Positions 10,603 through 21,758 of a stretch of 64,000 bases of DNA are shown in pieces. The notes beneath the pieces are model-generated. The model was not told where the DNA came from. It saw only the letters and a program-made list of their open reading frames with translations, and searched no databases. This DNA comes from Ampelomyces quisqualis (taxonomy: Eukaryota > Ascomycota > Dothideomycetes > Pleosporales > Phaeosphaeriaceae). Where the stretch lies: the NCBI GenBank assembly GCA_018398575.1, contig JAGTXZ010000010.1:1984001-2048000 (forward strand), given 5' to 3'. Position numbers and translations under genes: made by a program. The first letter of the stretch is position 1. Each line of letters starts with the position of its first letter.

Positions 10603-11856
10603 TCAAGACGCCGTTCGCCGCCGTGCTATATCACAATCCATGTTTTGCCAATCCAGTGAATCCATCGAAAATTCTCCTTTCAGTGGTGTTACATCCATAC
10701 TCCGACACGAAGACATCAGTCGTGATCTAAGAAAGTCGTCAACAGGTCCAGCCTCACTCGTCCTCATGATAGACTTTTCGTCGACAGTCTCGACGCTAGA
10801 GCTCAGCTGCGAGAGCCTCGTCGCTAACAAAAGTTGCGCCAGAGGCACTCTGCAAGTCAGAGAACTTTGCATCAAAACCGTCAGGAAAGCCAAAAGAGGC
10901 TGAGTGGGAGCTTGGCCCGAAGAGGGACGCGTCAAAGAGATCGACATGAGGGTCAGCCATGCCGAAAGAGGGTTGTTCCATTGCTGAAGGAGAGCCTTCG
11001 GGGAACTGGTCAAAGTCGAAAAGGTTGTCGAGAACAACAGGCTTTTCGTCGATTGAAGAGTGAGGCTGAACAAAGTGAGGTAGGCCAACATCGCTGCCAA
11101 GGGAGAGCCCGTTGCTGTACCCGAATTCGACCGACACTGCAGGTCGCACAATATCACGGCAGGATATTGTGTCGAGTCGAATTCAGGGGTGGGTGCCTCA
11201 AGAGTCGAGGCGGGCGTCTCGGGTTGGCAGGACGAGTCTCGGGGAGATTCCATCGAATCCATCGAGATGGGGCTGGGAAACGAGGTCCGCGCCGGGCAGA
11301 TGGTGTCGGCGTTGTCGGCGGTGGACAAGTCAAATTGGGACTCTGGGGCATCGCCAGGATACTTTTGGCGGTAGTACTTGAGCTCGGCCGCCATCTGCGC
11401 CATCTTCTCCTTGTACGACTTGAGGTCTGCCTCCATCTGGTCCTTTTCGGACTGGAGGACTTCGTATTCTTGCCTCTTGCGCTCGCGCGAATTGTGGGCA
11501 GCGAGGCGGTTGCGCTTGACGCGCTCAATGCGACGCTGCTCCTTCTCATCCTCGGTCTTGGCTCGCTTGCGCGGGGGCAGGCTTGTTTTGGGCTCGGGGA
11601 GCACTTGGCCCCACGACTTCCGCTTCTTGACCGACTTGGCGTCGGCGTTGGTGGGTGCCGGTGTTGCCGAGGCTTGGGACGTGTCCGCGTGGGATGAGGG
11701 TGCGGGTGAAGGTGTGTCGAAGGGAACCTGGAGATCCTCCATCTTGATGGTGGTGGGGGCCGAGTCGTGTGTGGGTGGTGTCAGTGGGCCAGAGGCCATC
11801 ATGGTGGGCGTGGTCATGGCTTGCGAAAAATACGAGTCGAATGTGTGGTTGTCCAT
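10603..11856 (-). CDS. hacA: HacA/HAC1-type bZIP factor of the unfolded protein response
   Basis: The start is the ATG at 11856. Residues about 105-165 form a bZIP: a basic region with NRLAAHNSRERKR followed by a leucine-zipper-like coiled coil. The conserved segment QYPAVILCDLQC follows. At CTGCAG (11137-11142) a CGAC/GTCG stem closes a seven-base CTGCAGT loop, the Ire1 cut motif, giving a 5' cut after 11140. Unspliced mRNA reads on to 10603 (417 residues). Removing a segment of length 2 modulo 3, such as the 20 nt reported in Aspergillus and Trichoderma (here 11120-11139), switches to another frame that stays open to a TAG at 10796-10798. That gives about 346 residues, with a Phe/Asp-rich tail (DNLFDFDQFPEG) suited to activation. 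The exact 3' cut is not decided. The role, ER-stress gene induction in the nucleus, is family knowledge. Confidence 0.92.
   Translation of the reverse strand: MDNHTFDSYFSQAMTTPTMMASGPLTPPTHDSAPTTIKMEDLQVPFDTPSPAPSSHADTSQASATPAPTNADAKSVKKRKSWGQVLPEPKTSLPPRKRAKTEDEKEQRRIERVKRNRLAAHNSRERKRQEYEVLQSEKDQMEADLKSYKEKMAQMAAELKYYRQKYPGDAPESQFDLSTADNADTICPARTSFPSPISMDSMESPRDSSCQPETPASTLEAPTPEFDSTQYPAVILCDLQCRSNSGTATGSPLAAMLAYLTLFSLTLQSTKSLLFSTTFSTLTSSPKALLQQWNNPLSAWLTLMSISLTRPSSGQAPTQPLLAFLTVLMQSSLTCRVPLAQLLLATRLSQLSSSVETVDEKSIMRTSEAGPVDDFLRSRLMSSCRSMDVTPLKGEFSMDSLDWQNMDCDIARRRTAS
11120..11139 (-). other. hacA: Probable Ire1-dependent unconventional intron of hacA
   Basis: It has no GT/AG borders. Its 5' edge sits in a CTGCAGT loop closed by a four-base-pair CGAC/GTCG stem, and removing 20 nt restores the downstream activation frame. 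The 3' edge is set only by frame arithmetic and by the length known in other moulds, so it may shift by a few bases. Confidence 0.6.
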
Positions 11857-11873
11857 CCCCCCGGTGTTGTGGT

Positions 11874-11897
11874 TTAGCGATGCGTAGTAGCGGGCAT
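11874..11897 (-). promoter_or_regulatory. Upstream ORF in the hacA leader
   Basis: An ATG at 11897 opens a seven-codon frame ending in TAA at 11874, 17 nt before the hacA ATG. hacA mRNAs of Aspergillus carry an inhibitory upstream ORF that stress-induced shortening of the leader removes. This one may act in the same way, if the transcript starts upstream of 11897. Confidence 0.45.
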
Positions 11898-14563
11898 CTG
11901 GGGGGGGCGGTGGTCGGGGGTTGTAATATGAGATAACCGTTGATGATCTTGACAGCGTGGCCTCTGTGCTCTTTATGTACCAGGCAGCTGCGCCCCTGGC
12001 ACTGGCGCTTGCCTGTTCTGGGTTGTGCCGAGCCGGCGGCGCACTTGGTTAAATTAGCGTTGAATACCCGCCCCTGCGGCCCTGCGGCCCTGCCTAAGCA
12101 CGCCCTCGCCTAGGCCTTAGAGATGGACCGATACCGTATCTATGCTCGAGAATAGTGTACATACTGTATCGTATCAGATACCATACTAATTAGATACGGT
12201 ATCATGTATTTGCAACGCTAACTACACACACCATCTGCCCGGCGCGGACCTCGTTTCCCAGCCCCATCTCGATGGATTGGGATCTCTTCACTCCGTAAAT
12301 TATTGTACAGTCAACACTAATCATTTATTATAAGCACTAAGAATAATTGAAATTATACAATATGTAGCTTTAAGACGCGTTAAGGAAGACGTAGGCAGAA
12401 CAGCTGTGAGACGAGGGTACAGAAACGTCAAAAACAGGGCAAAAGCCAGTCCGTGCACACCCCTGGCGCACAGACTCTTGTTACTGAGATTCTTGTGCTT
12501 GTATACACTGCATCGATACAATACTGTAACGATACTGCATCCCGAAGGGCCATCTGAGATCTCTACCCTCACCTTCACCCTGATCACTCAGCCGCGGCCC
12601 GCGTGTTTCACTACCACATCTGTCATCACCCCTGGCTGTCGTCTGTCCAGGGAGCACGGCCGGGAATCCGCCGTACTGCTCATCTTTCAACGCCCTCCAT
12701 GTTTGCATTCCTCTGTACTGTTGAGCAGCCATCAAGGGGGCTCAAGGGAGCGTACTGCGTCTTGCGCCCCTACATCACTCTGCTGAAGCTGGTCGGCTAC
12801 ATCCCCGACTCTCCTCCACACACCACTGCAGCTCTGTGGCGACACGAAACAGGCGTGTCGCAACATGCCGTCAGCCCCCGACGGTCAGCCCCTGGCGACC
12901 TGCCCACGAACTGCTCGTTCTGGGTACAATCCAGCGTCACCTTTGCTCCCTAATTACTGCCCGCAACATCTCTCTATACTCGAGTACCATGACCGGCTCA
13001 TGCAGATTGAGTGGCTCCATGTTGTACCTTCTGGAAGCATCTGCACCCCATAGATTTAATCTATTTTCATCCACTAAATTGTAATATCCCCACGGTCGTG
13101 CAATCTACTCTTCTGCACCGCCAGATTGCCTGCGCTACCGGAAGATTTGCGCAACCTGGGGTAAACTTACTGCTCTAGCAAAGAGTGTGCAGCCTCCTGT
13201 ATAGTGCCGCAAACTTTTGTAGCATCACATGCACGAAGAGCCCATCTCGAACGGACAGTCGCTTCGGTCAATTTCTGGATTAAGTCGTCATGAGGGTTCG
13301 AGCCCGGCGACGGAAGAATAGCCTCTTGGTGGCTGTCGCACTCCGGTGATCTGTGCAGGCCGCCATTTCTGCAAAGGACTCCCGTTCTCGAATTACTTCT
13401 GCCTACACTGGAATTCCACGGGTCCAGCGGCGCCATTAAGCGGACGAAAACATATCGAAACTTGGGTTTTTAGATAGAGCGTACGTAATGCCTGCTCATT
13501 GTTCATTCGTGTCTCCTTACCATGAGTCGTTGCCTCTTACGAGTCCGACACATCCGTCGCCATCTCAAGGCAACACAATTTCGACCAATCATGGCGCGAG
13601 AAACAGAACTGCCTTGGATCTCCCAACATCGTCATCTCGGTCTTCTGGACCTCGACGACCACGATCACAGGCCAATTCGTCCTAGCATGTCGATCGTAAG
13701 AATTCAATAGTATGTTGCCGCGACGCAAATGCTGCCGCTGCCTGCAACAGCATCGTGAGCAGTCATCTCACAATTGAACATGTGGCTTCTTTATGAAGAA
13801 ATGTTCTCATTTCCATCAGTATTGTCATCATCGAAGGAGCAGAGCCTAGGAGGAAAAGCAGTCACGCCTGCCCGCTGGTGGGACGAATCTCTGTCAGCGC
13901 AGATTCGAACGTCAGAAGTCCCGAGTTCGTACTTTAGTATGCAACTCCGTGCACGTCGCATGCCTGACATTTACTCGCCGAGTGTTGAGAGAGACTTACT
14001 TGAGGTACAAGTGTGCAGTCTGTTCCCGGTTTCGCAACAAAGCCGTGTGTGCATGCAAGCTCTGATTGCGGAATTCATCTTCTTCCTTATAGAAACGCTT
14101 CTCTTTTCGCATTGGGGAACTCATTCATGGCAATTCATGTAGTACTGCTTCACTGAGAGATGCAGAAAGCTCCGCGGGTGCTTGTCTAGTCTTGGTTCAA
14201 TGTAGTCAGAAGACAAGTGCAACTATCGAAATTTCATGCAACGCCAACTAAGAAATGTCTCTGCTATTTTCTTACGGCGCCTTCGGGACTCTATGTTGCA
14301 TCACGCTGGCATAACAAGATATCTTGTTTTCGGCGGACACTGATAAATTTTCTCTACGTCTTCATCGAGCAATACTAGATATAGCACACAACACGAGCTA
14401 CGGACTATCATGACTCGTTTTTTTTTCTCGCGCAAGCCACATTCCATCGCGACAACCCTCATCGCCCGAACAGCTCCATACACATGGACTCGTAAGTCAA
14501 TCACACAAGGGGCAGCAGTGATGCTCTTCCCCATCTCCAACGCGAACCAAGTAACACAACAGT
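11898..14563. other. Long gene-poor stretch
   Basis: 2.7 kb without a convincing gene. Near 12060-12210 lies a run of GATAC/GTATC words. An AT-rich patch occupies about 12290-12380. A minus-strand open frame at 13436-13167 (89 codons, ending at a GTAAG-like site) is protein-like in composition but has no recognisable partner exon. The region may hold a worn-out repeat; no terminal repeats or transposase motifs were seen. Confidence 0.4.
12130..12203. repeat. Imperfect palindrome built from GATAC words
   Basis: GATACCGTATC (12130-12140) and its exact reverse complement GATACGGTATC (12193-12203) flank further GTATC/GATAC words (for example GTATCGTATCAGATAC near 12166-12181). The 11-bp arms could form a long hairpin or be the remains of a small inverted-repeat element. 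Confidence 0.5.
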
Positions 14564-15577
14564 TTACTCTGACCGCGTGGAATCAAAAATCTTACGAACC
14601 CCTTGTACAAACTGCCCTGCTTTTGTGTGCTGGCGCTCCACATACTTTAGCAGCGACGGCTTGACGTTGCCATCGAGCAAGTCACTGTCCATGGGATGTG
14701 TGGAGCTCACTGAACCGCGACGAGGACGTTGGGCCAGGATGATCAAATCACAATGGTCGACATAGCGCGTAGTATCGAAGATTTTGGCGGTGTGAAGTCT
14801 ATTACCGTGTTTGTTGATCCAGCGGATCTGATCTGGGGAGAGCGGGGGACAGTCGTTGACGTGGAAGGTAGTGTTGGAAGCGAAGTTTTGCGCTTGGTCA
14901 TGCTCGTTGAGTTGGACGTGAGCAATGGTAAGCTGGAAGCCGTGCTCCGTGGGATGAACGGGTTCCTCGTCGAATTGTGCTTCGAGAGATGAATTCTTGC
15001 TCGGACGCCGGCTTTGGCGGGAATTAGACTCGCTTGTGGGAGGTGCTGGGTATTGCGTATGCTCGTCTTCGCTGGTTGGGATACGGCACCATGCTTGCTC
15101 ATACGCATTATTAGGATCAGGCGGCCCACTGCCATACAACCTTCCATCAAGCATATATTGGCCTCGATGGTAGCGGCCAACCTCGGGAGACGTACGTGCT
15201 GAGGCAGTGCGCTGTTGAGGATAAGTATTTGGAACCGCATACATATCAGCATCATAGTCGGCAGCCTGTTCGACGCGATAATTTTTTTGCATTGTGCTGT
15301 AGTTCATCTGCTTCTGTTGTGGAGAATCTTGAGGGGAGACTTGTGGTGCAGGCACTACTACCGGTTCAGCCTGAGTGGGAACAGGTAGTCGACGCATCGA
15401 TCTTGGGAGCATTGGTCGTGGACCAGCTTTAGAACGGCGTATAGTACTATGAGGAGAGCTACGGGTAGGCTGGGGGGCAGTGGAATGCGGCTCGTGATGC
15501 GAGTGGACGCGACGCGCTGCTTGCAGTGCTGGCGAACTAGGAACTAAGTAGGGTGAATGGTGGCGGTGGGCTGACAT
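14564..15577 (-). CDS. Hypothetical His/Pro/Ser-rich protein, 337 residues
   Basis: One exon runs from the ATG at 15577 to a stop at 14564. The first 200 residues are rich in His, Pro, Ser, Gln and Arg and look disordered. The last 120 are more ordered (IRWINKHGNRLHTAKIFDTT, then YVDHCDLIILAQRP), suggesting a small C-terminal domain I do not recognise. There is no signal peptide or membrane segment. The long continuous frame, a single clear ATG and the contrast between a low-complexity head and an ordered tail support a real gene. Function unknown. Confidence 0.65.
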   Translation of the reverse strand: MSAHRHHSPYLVPSSPALQAARRVHSHHEPHSTAPQPTRSSPHSTIRRSKAGPRPMLPRSMRRLPVPTQAEPVVVPAPQVSPQDSPQQKQMNYSTMQKNYRVEQAADYDADMYAVPNTYPQQRTASARTSPEVGRYHRGQYMLDGRLYGSGPPDPNNAYEQAWCRIPTSEDEHTQYPAPPTSESNSRQSRRPSKNSSLEAQFDEEPVHPTEHGFQLTIAHVQLNEHDQAQNFASNTTFHVNDCPPLSPDQIRWINKHGNRLHTAKIFDTTRYVDHCDLIILAQRPRRGSVSSTHPMDSDLLDGNVKPSLLKYVERQHTKAGQFVQGVRKIFDSTRSE

Positions 15578-17011
15578 AACTAGTATCGAGTCAAAGTTGA
15601 TGGGCTTTAAGATTATGATCTAGGCTTCGAGAAGGTTTTGGATTGGAAGAACGTGTGCTGAGTTGTTACCCTTTAGGCTTTAGCTCGAGTTGTGCTGAAG
15701 ACCGATAGGACACCACGATGAATGGGGAATCTCTTTATATTACAGGAAGAAAATCATTGTGCATTTTTCAGACGCCGTATAAATGCATGGGTGTCGTTGC
15801 GTACGCAGAAATGATAGGCTCGAGGACAGGACGAGGCCCGTGTGACGGTGAAGGACAGTGAATCGCGCATCCGTGCTGTTGTACGCTCTATATAGATACA
15901 CAAGATATCCAGCACGATACTATATCTTTCGAGATACTGCTATCGATATAGGAAACCATTTGCGATGATGAATTCTAGTAGGTCTTGTCACTCTCACTCC
16001 TACCATACCCGCCTCTCAGCTTGACCTGTCAGTCCACCTCTTGCTACAAGGCTCGGAGGGACAGAAAATACCTCCGTAAATTGTGAAGCCTGGTTCTATT
16101 TGCTCACGAGTCAATCCGGGACTCCTTCCCCGTCCTTCACTTACCATCGCCTGAGGCTTGAACTGTGAGTATTTTCACAAAGCATCTAACCTACGTCTAC
16201 ATGCTTTCGAAATGCTACACATGATAGAAAAGAGGGTGTTGTATCCACAACTCATAATGGTCTACATAAATCCAGCCATTTCACCAAAGTCATTCCCATC
16301 CCATCCCACAACTTCCATCTTCACCCTTGAGACCCACTCCCACCACACCTCGCTCCCAACCCACCATCTTCGCCACTCCTTTCCGAGCCAAACCCCCCCC
16401 CCCCAAACATTCAACATCTTCAACTCTTCACTACTACCTACACTCAGATCCACACCACTCCTTCAGCAAAAACACCCAGAATGAACGCCCACCAGTCTAC
16501 ACCGCACACAGCGTACCAACCTACTCATTCTATCCGCTCTGCTTCAACGAGCACAATCTACAAATTTCCTGCGCCCTCGTCGCGATGGTTGATTCAAGGC
16601 GGGCGGGATAAAAAAAAAAGCTTTGCGGGATGGGAAGTTTTAAGCCAGGCTCTTTAGGGGGGCGCTGCGTCGGCTGGTGAGGCGGAGAAGGTGAAGAAGG
16701 TAGGGTCGTAGGTTTTGTTGCGGTGAGAAGGGGTCATGGAAGCATGTTATTGGTGCTCGCATAGTATTTAGGTGGGTAGTAAAGAATGAAACATGACTCA
16801 CGCGTATCAAGACATGTCTCACTGGCACAAGATCAAAGTGTGAGAATGTGCGATGAATAACGCAACGACTGGTCTGCAAGCGCCGCCCATGCTGATGCGT
16901 CGACCTCTAGTACCTGCTACCAATACAATAAACCCCCAACTCCTTAGAGAAGCGAACGCGACCACAGATCCGTATCATCTCAACCAAATACCTCTGCCTT
17001 CAGAATCCTTT
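15578..17011. other. Intergenic region with low-complexity patches
   Basis: 1.4 kb holding the promoter of the gene at 15577 and the 3' end of VIP1. It has a GATAC/ATATC-rich patch near 15893-15955, a run of 12 C at 16393-16404 and a C-rich stretch around it. No supported gene. Confidence 0.4.
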
Positions 17012-20000
17012 CTAAGCATCCATAGCAGGCGGCGGCAGGTCAGCAGGTTGAACACCATCCTTCCTCTCTTCCAGCTCAAAGATTGAATGGGGCGTGGCGA
17101 CGGTGCTGATGTTATCTGTAATGGGCAACTTGAATTCATCTTTGCGCTCCTCTGATCGTCCTCTTTCGCCTTCTTCAGACTTGGCGTCGCCGTTCTCTTT
17201 GTTCTTGCTACTGGCTGTGTTGCGGCGGTCGCCGTTGCTATCTTGGCTCAGGTCGATGGCAACGAAAGACTTGGGAAGCTTCACACTGTTTCGATCATTA
17301 GTATACGCTCATCAAGGGCAGTGTGTGATGTTAATGTGACTCACGTATGGAACTTGGCACGCAGCGTCTCGAGGACCTCCTTCCAGTCTTGATGAGCAGT
17401 CAGGCTGCGGCGCGGTGAGAATCCGATCATGTGGCGTGAGTCAAGTTGGCTGCAAAATTATTAGCCCATGCTGAGGTTCTCAGATATTTCAAAGTACTCA
17501 CACATCTAGCGGCGCGAATGCGTGGCAGCCGGGTGACAGCGTGATTCGGATGCTGTAGTTGAAAGTGTGCGGTCGATTGTCGGTACTTGAATTCTCCGAC
17601 TCGTACAACTCAAAGTTGATCTGAGACAAGTAGTCCAGCTCGGGGATAGCATTGCGCTCGATTTTCGTCTTGATACCACCTTCCAGGATACAATTCAACA
17701 GCGTATAAATATGAGATTCCTTGGTGAAGTAGAAAAAGCATTTGGGTGTGTCTGATGCTTGGAGCTCTTCCAGGTCCCCAACAATTTCCTTCAAAAGTGG
17801 AAGTGACGTGAGTAGGCCAATCTCGAGCTTCTCTTCGCTCTCGATACCATATTCCTGTGGGCCAATGTAGTCGAATAACACCTTGCAGAGGTGGTACATC
17901 TCGCGAAGCTTGATCAGACGTGCGTCCATTTGCGCTTTCGACGCGGCGGTACCAAGACCTGTATAGAGCTTGAAGTAGGATTCGTTGACGTATGAAGGTA
18001 GCGGGACCGGCTTGTTTATGATCTCCGACTTGCGTCGGAAGCCCATGCGATGACTGAGACTGGCACGATGTTCAAGCGGCTTTTCCGGATTGATCTCCTT
18101 GGCGTCAAATTTTGGTGCTGATTCCGATGGCGCGGGCACTGTCTTGCCCGACTGTTCAGGTGTTGTTTGTTTCGATGTCTCCACGATAGCATCCTCGTCG
18201 ACAAAGGTAGCATCGGGTGTGAAGACCCACTCGAGGAAGGCACGATTGTGCAGTGCATCAAACTTCATGGTATCGTAGAGCTCTGAAATCTTACTAGGAT
18301 CGACCTTATCGGCATCAGCAAACTCTTTGAAGAGCTTTTCCCAGCGTTCCTTGAATAGCTCTGGACCTTCGTTACAACACCAACGCGATTGAATTTGGTT
18401 GACACTTGTGTGCTGATGCAATGACTGGCCGGGCGTGGTCGATTGACTTGGCGGCGATGTTATCGCGGTCAGTGATGACACAGCTTCGGAGTCGATCTTC
18501 TTGAAGTTGTGGTTCATAACGCGCTGGTGGAATTTCATCAAGTCGACGACCTGTCTCGCCACGAGATAAGGCTCTGGAGTGTCTTTCGGCCAAGCAAACT
18601 GGGGTGGAGCTTTGTTGCCTGCGCGTAGTAAAGTCTTCAACTTCTTCTTGACTTTGTCCATGACATCCTTTGCTGCATTCGAGTCGTCCAATAGATCTTT
18701 GCGGACAGAAATACGCTCTGCCAGATACTGGTCCTTTTCGAGGAAAGACGCACCAAAGATTTGAGCACTTGTTGTGACACGGCGCTCTGAGCTGCTGAAA
18801 ATACTCACATCGTCGAGAACATCTCGGTTCATAAGCAAGAGATCGTTCCGGAAGTTAGCGCCCATGTCTTGCGTTTGGTGCCGAGCAGAGTGCGTTGGTT
18901 CTCCTCCCCATTTGATAATCAGCTGCAACTTGTCAAGCACCATGTTGTTATCCTGGGCGGTGATCCGGGACAGTGTGACTCCAGACATGGAGTCACTTCT
19001 GTTCTTGAGATGTTCGACATCTGCTTCGTCACCTTTTGGTGTCAGAGCTTCTTTGACCTCACCAGAAACTGGGCTCGGTCTCGAAACTTCCACAGGCTCC
19101 TCAGGCAGCGTCTCTCCTGGTAAAAGCTCCTCCTTCTTTCTCTTACGGAACATGGGTTTGATCTGAACCTTTGTGCCTGGCCAAGCGCCCTTCTTGTTCA
19201 GATAGAGCTGAAGCTCACGGAGCTTCTTCGGATCCTCCTGGCCTTCACTCATGGCGAGTTTGACAGCGTCGTTTACGCTCTGCAATGCTGCCTCGCCGAT
19301 CAAAAGTACTTCAGCCTGATGCCCTTTGAGCAAATCGACAAAAGGCTTCGTATGGAAAGTGTACTTGAACTTCTGTTTCGGCGTGCGATCCGCGTGACGA
19401 ACCACAGCTACGACACCTTTGAGTTTCCATTGCGCTGCCGAGGCTGGTGGTGGCACTGGTATCTGATCTTCTGACTGAGAGGCTTCTTGTTCGAGGTGTA
19501 CATCGGCATCGTCGGATGCTGGCGGGAGAGAAATGTCAGGCTCGGACGAGGGCTTGTCAAGTGGTGACGCTAAAGAAGGAGGACTGAGCATTGCTGTCGG
19601 ATTGGGCTTCTCTATGGTGGGTGATGCTGCGATGGGAGTGGTGCTTAGTGATGTCTCAGGTGAAGAGGGCACGGTACTGGCGTGCCGCATATGGGGGAGA
19701 TGGGTAGAATTATGGTAGTGATTCGCCATTTTTGACATACTAGGACTCTTGAACATCTTACCAAAAACCTTACGATGGTCGCTCTTGCGAGCTCCAGCAG
19801 CATCTTCGGAACCCTTTTGTGCGTCGGCAGCGGCGGATTGAGCGGCATCCTTCCGTTGCTTGCGTTGTATGTCCTTAAGAAACATGTCCTTTAGGATGTT
19901 GGCTGCTCGGTCGTAGTAGTCGCCGTTGTCCTTTACGAAGCTCCATCCGTTGACGTCGATGACGTAGCTCTGGCCGTTGGTACGTAGTAGATCAAACCCA

Positions 20001-21758
20001 CAGACTCGCTGACCAAAGCCTTCGGAGATTTTGGATGCCATGGCTGCCTCTGTCTCGTTGAGATTTGTCACATAGCGGACCTCCTTCCCGCTCGGGTTAC
20101 GCTTAACTAGACCATCGACGACAGGAGACTTGCGCGTTTCGGCGTGACAAAAGCTAGGTCCGACCGTGTAGGCCTTGACGTCCTCGGAGTTCTCGGTCTG
20201 CAGAAACTGCTCGTAGATATAGCTGCCCGTGGGCTCGAGAATGGACCTGGGTATTTCGAGAGATGCGTCCTTTTCCGAGCTCTTGTTGTTGACCTTGCGG
20301 AACAGCCGTCGTCCACCACCACCCGCCTCCTTGTGGAAGTAGATGTGAATGTTGTGGTCTTCTCCGCTTACCGGCTTCTCGACAAAGGGCTTCGTGAGGG
20401 TCAGGCCGTCTACGCAGATGGTGTTGCCGTTGTCGATGAGCTCGACGTGCTTGGGCGGCGGCACGCCACCTCCTGTGCCGTCGTCGGGGCCTTCCAGCCT
20501 GAGGCCGGTGCGCTCAAAGACCGACTTGGCAACGTCGGCTGACTGCAACGTCGGGCCGCCATCGCGACTCACGTCAATGCGCCTGGGCGTGGGGACGTTG
20601 AGCTTGTCCAGGATGCCCAAGCACAAGCGGCGGTCCCACAGGACTTGCTGCATGGGCAGGTCGTTGACGCAGAAGGGCTTGCGCAGGCGCACATAGGCAA
20701 TGGCCTTGTCCAGCGGGAAGCCGTCGGAGAAGAAGGAGATGAGAAAGTCGCAGACGGGCCAGTTCTCGACGGCCTCGTCGAGGATGATCTTGTCGCCGAA
20801 GATCTTGACTTCGAACTCTTCGACGAGCTTGCCGAAGATGTTGCGGGCGGGCTTGCTGCGGGCCTTGGACTCGAGCGCGCAGACGCCGATGATGCCCTTG
20901 GTCAGTTTCTTGTCGCGCATGTCTCTGCTGGCGGGGCTGCTGCTGGGGGCGGTGCTTCCGCTGATGCGCCGGTGGGCTGTGTGGCTCCGTGAGCGGCGGG
21001 GCTGTGTGGCCAGCGGCGGGGGCTGCGTCGAGGCAGCGGCTGCCGGCTGCTCGTGCGGGAAGAGCTGCTGGGTCGGCGACAGTTTGGGGCCCAGACTGCC
21101 GTTCTGGCGCGTCGTCTCGACGGTGAGCGAGGAAGTCGCCGTGGTTGCGTGCGGGGCGCCGTCCATCTTGAGCACTGCAGGCTGGTTAGTCCCAGTGTCT
21201 GTCCGGCCACGCTGACACGCCGCCGGGGGGCGCGGGCTGGTGGTGCTGGTGGTGCTGGAGCTGTGGCAGCACTGCGCAGGACGTGCCTTCAGGATCAGAG
21301 CCCGCGACCGAGCTGCGTCCGCTCCAGCCGTGACCGCGCGTGTTTGCGTAGATGGCCGAGCCGATCGAGTACACAGACGAAAGGGAGAGGCGTTTGCCGG
21401 CGGCGGCGGCGACGTCGGGCTGGGGCGGTCGAAACGCTTCCGGCAGCAGCGGCGCATTCACTACAGGAACCAGGCTCGCGCGCGTGCCCTCTAGCGTGGC
21501 CGTCGTGTCGACCGCTTCCACCGCAGAGCCATGGTTGCGGAGGTTGCGCGCCGGGCCCAGGCACTCGAGGAGGCGGCCAGACGCCTGCGATGCCGACGGG
21601 GGAAGCGAGACGCTGGCTCTGCCCACCTGCTCTCCCCCCGTCTCGGGCTCGCTCGACCGGGCCTTTCTGCGCGCAGGCGACGACGCGCTCGCGGCCATGA
21701 GCGGCTGCCATGATGGCGTGCTCTCGGCGCTCACCGTGCGGGCCAGCGCCGGCTCCAT
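17012..21758 (-). CDS. VIP1: Inositol hexakisphosphate/diphosphoinositol kinase VIP1 (PPIP5K/Asp1)
   Basis: Main exons: 21166-17502, 17449-17345 and 17285-17012, in frame and giving 1347 residues from the ATG at 21166. An upstream exon, 21758-21219 (180 codons, phase 0), probably adds the N-terminus, joined by an intron ending just before 21166. An ATP-grasp kinase domain begins at GIIGVCALESKARS and includes VCDFLISFFSDGFPLDKA and the lid region near LIDNGNTICVDG. A histidine-acid-phosphatase-like domain follows from VVRHADRTPKQKFKYTF (RHxxRxP), with IKWGGEPTHSARHQTQDMG and FSSSERRVTTSAQ. This two-domain order is diagnostic of PPIP5Ks, which make and break inositol pyrophosphates for phosphate sensing and growth control. 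Ser/Pro-rich linkers separate the domains. The gene diverges from UTP21. Confidence 0.93.

Noticed and set aside
9978..10730. 250-codon plus-strand open frame
   Set aside because: It overlaps the 3' end of hacA, contains low-complexity Trp/Gly/Arg sequence and no recognisable motif.
13281..13320. GGTTCGAGCCC, resembling a tRNA T-loop
   Set aside because: The five-pair T stem does not close and no acceptor, D or anticodon arm could be folded around it.
13167..13436. 89-codon minus-strand frame ending at a GTAAG-like donor
   Set aside because: Possibly one exon, but no partner exon, domain or acceptor could be found, so it is not called as a gene.
14410..14664. Short plus-strand frame near the end of the His/Pro-rich gene
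   Set aside because: Overlaps the better-supported minus-strand gene and has no protein features.
20144..20992. Long plus-strand frames opposite VIP1
   Set aside because: They are mirror frames of the GC-rich VIP1 coding sequence.
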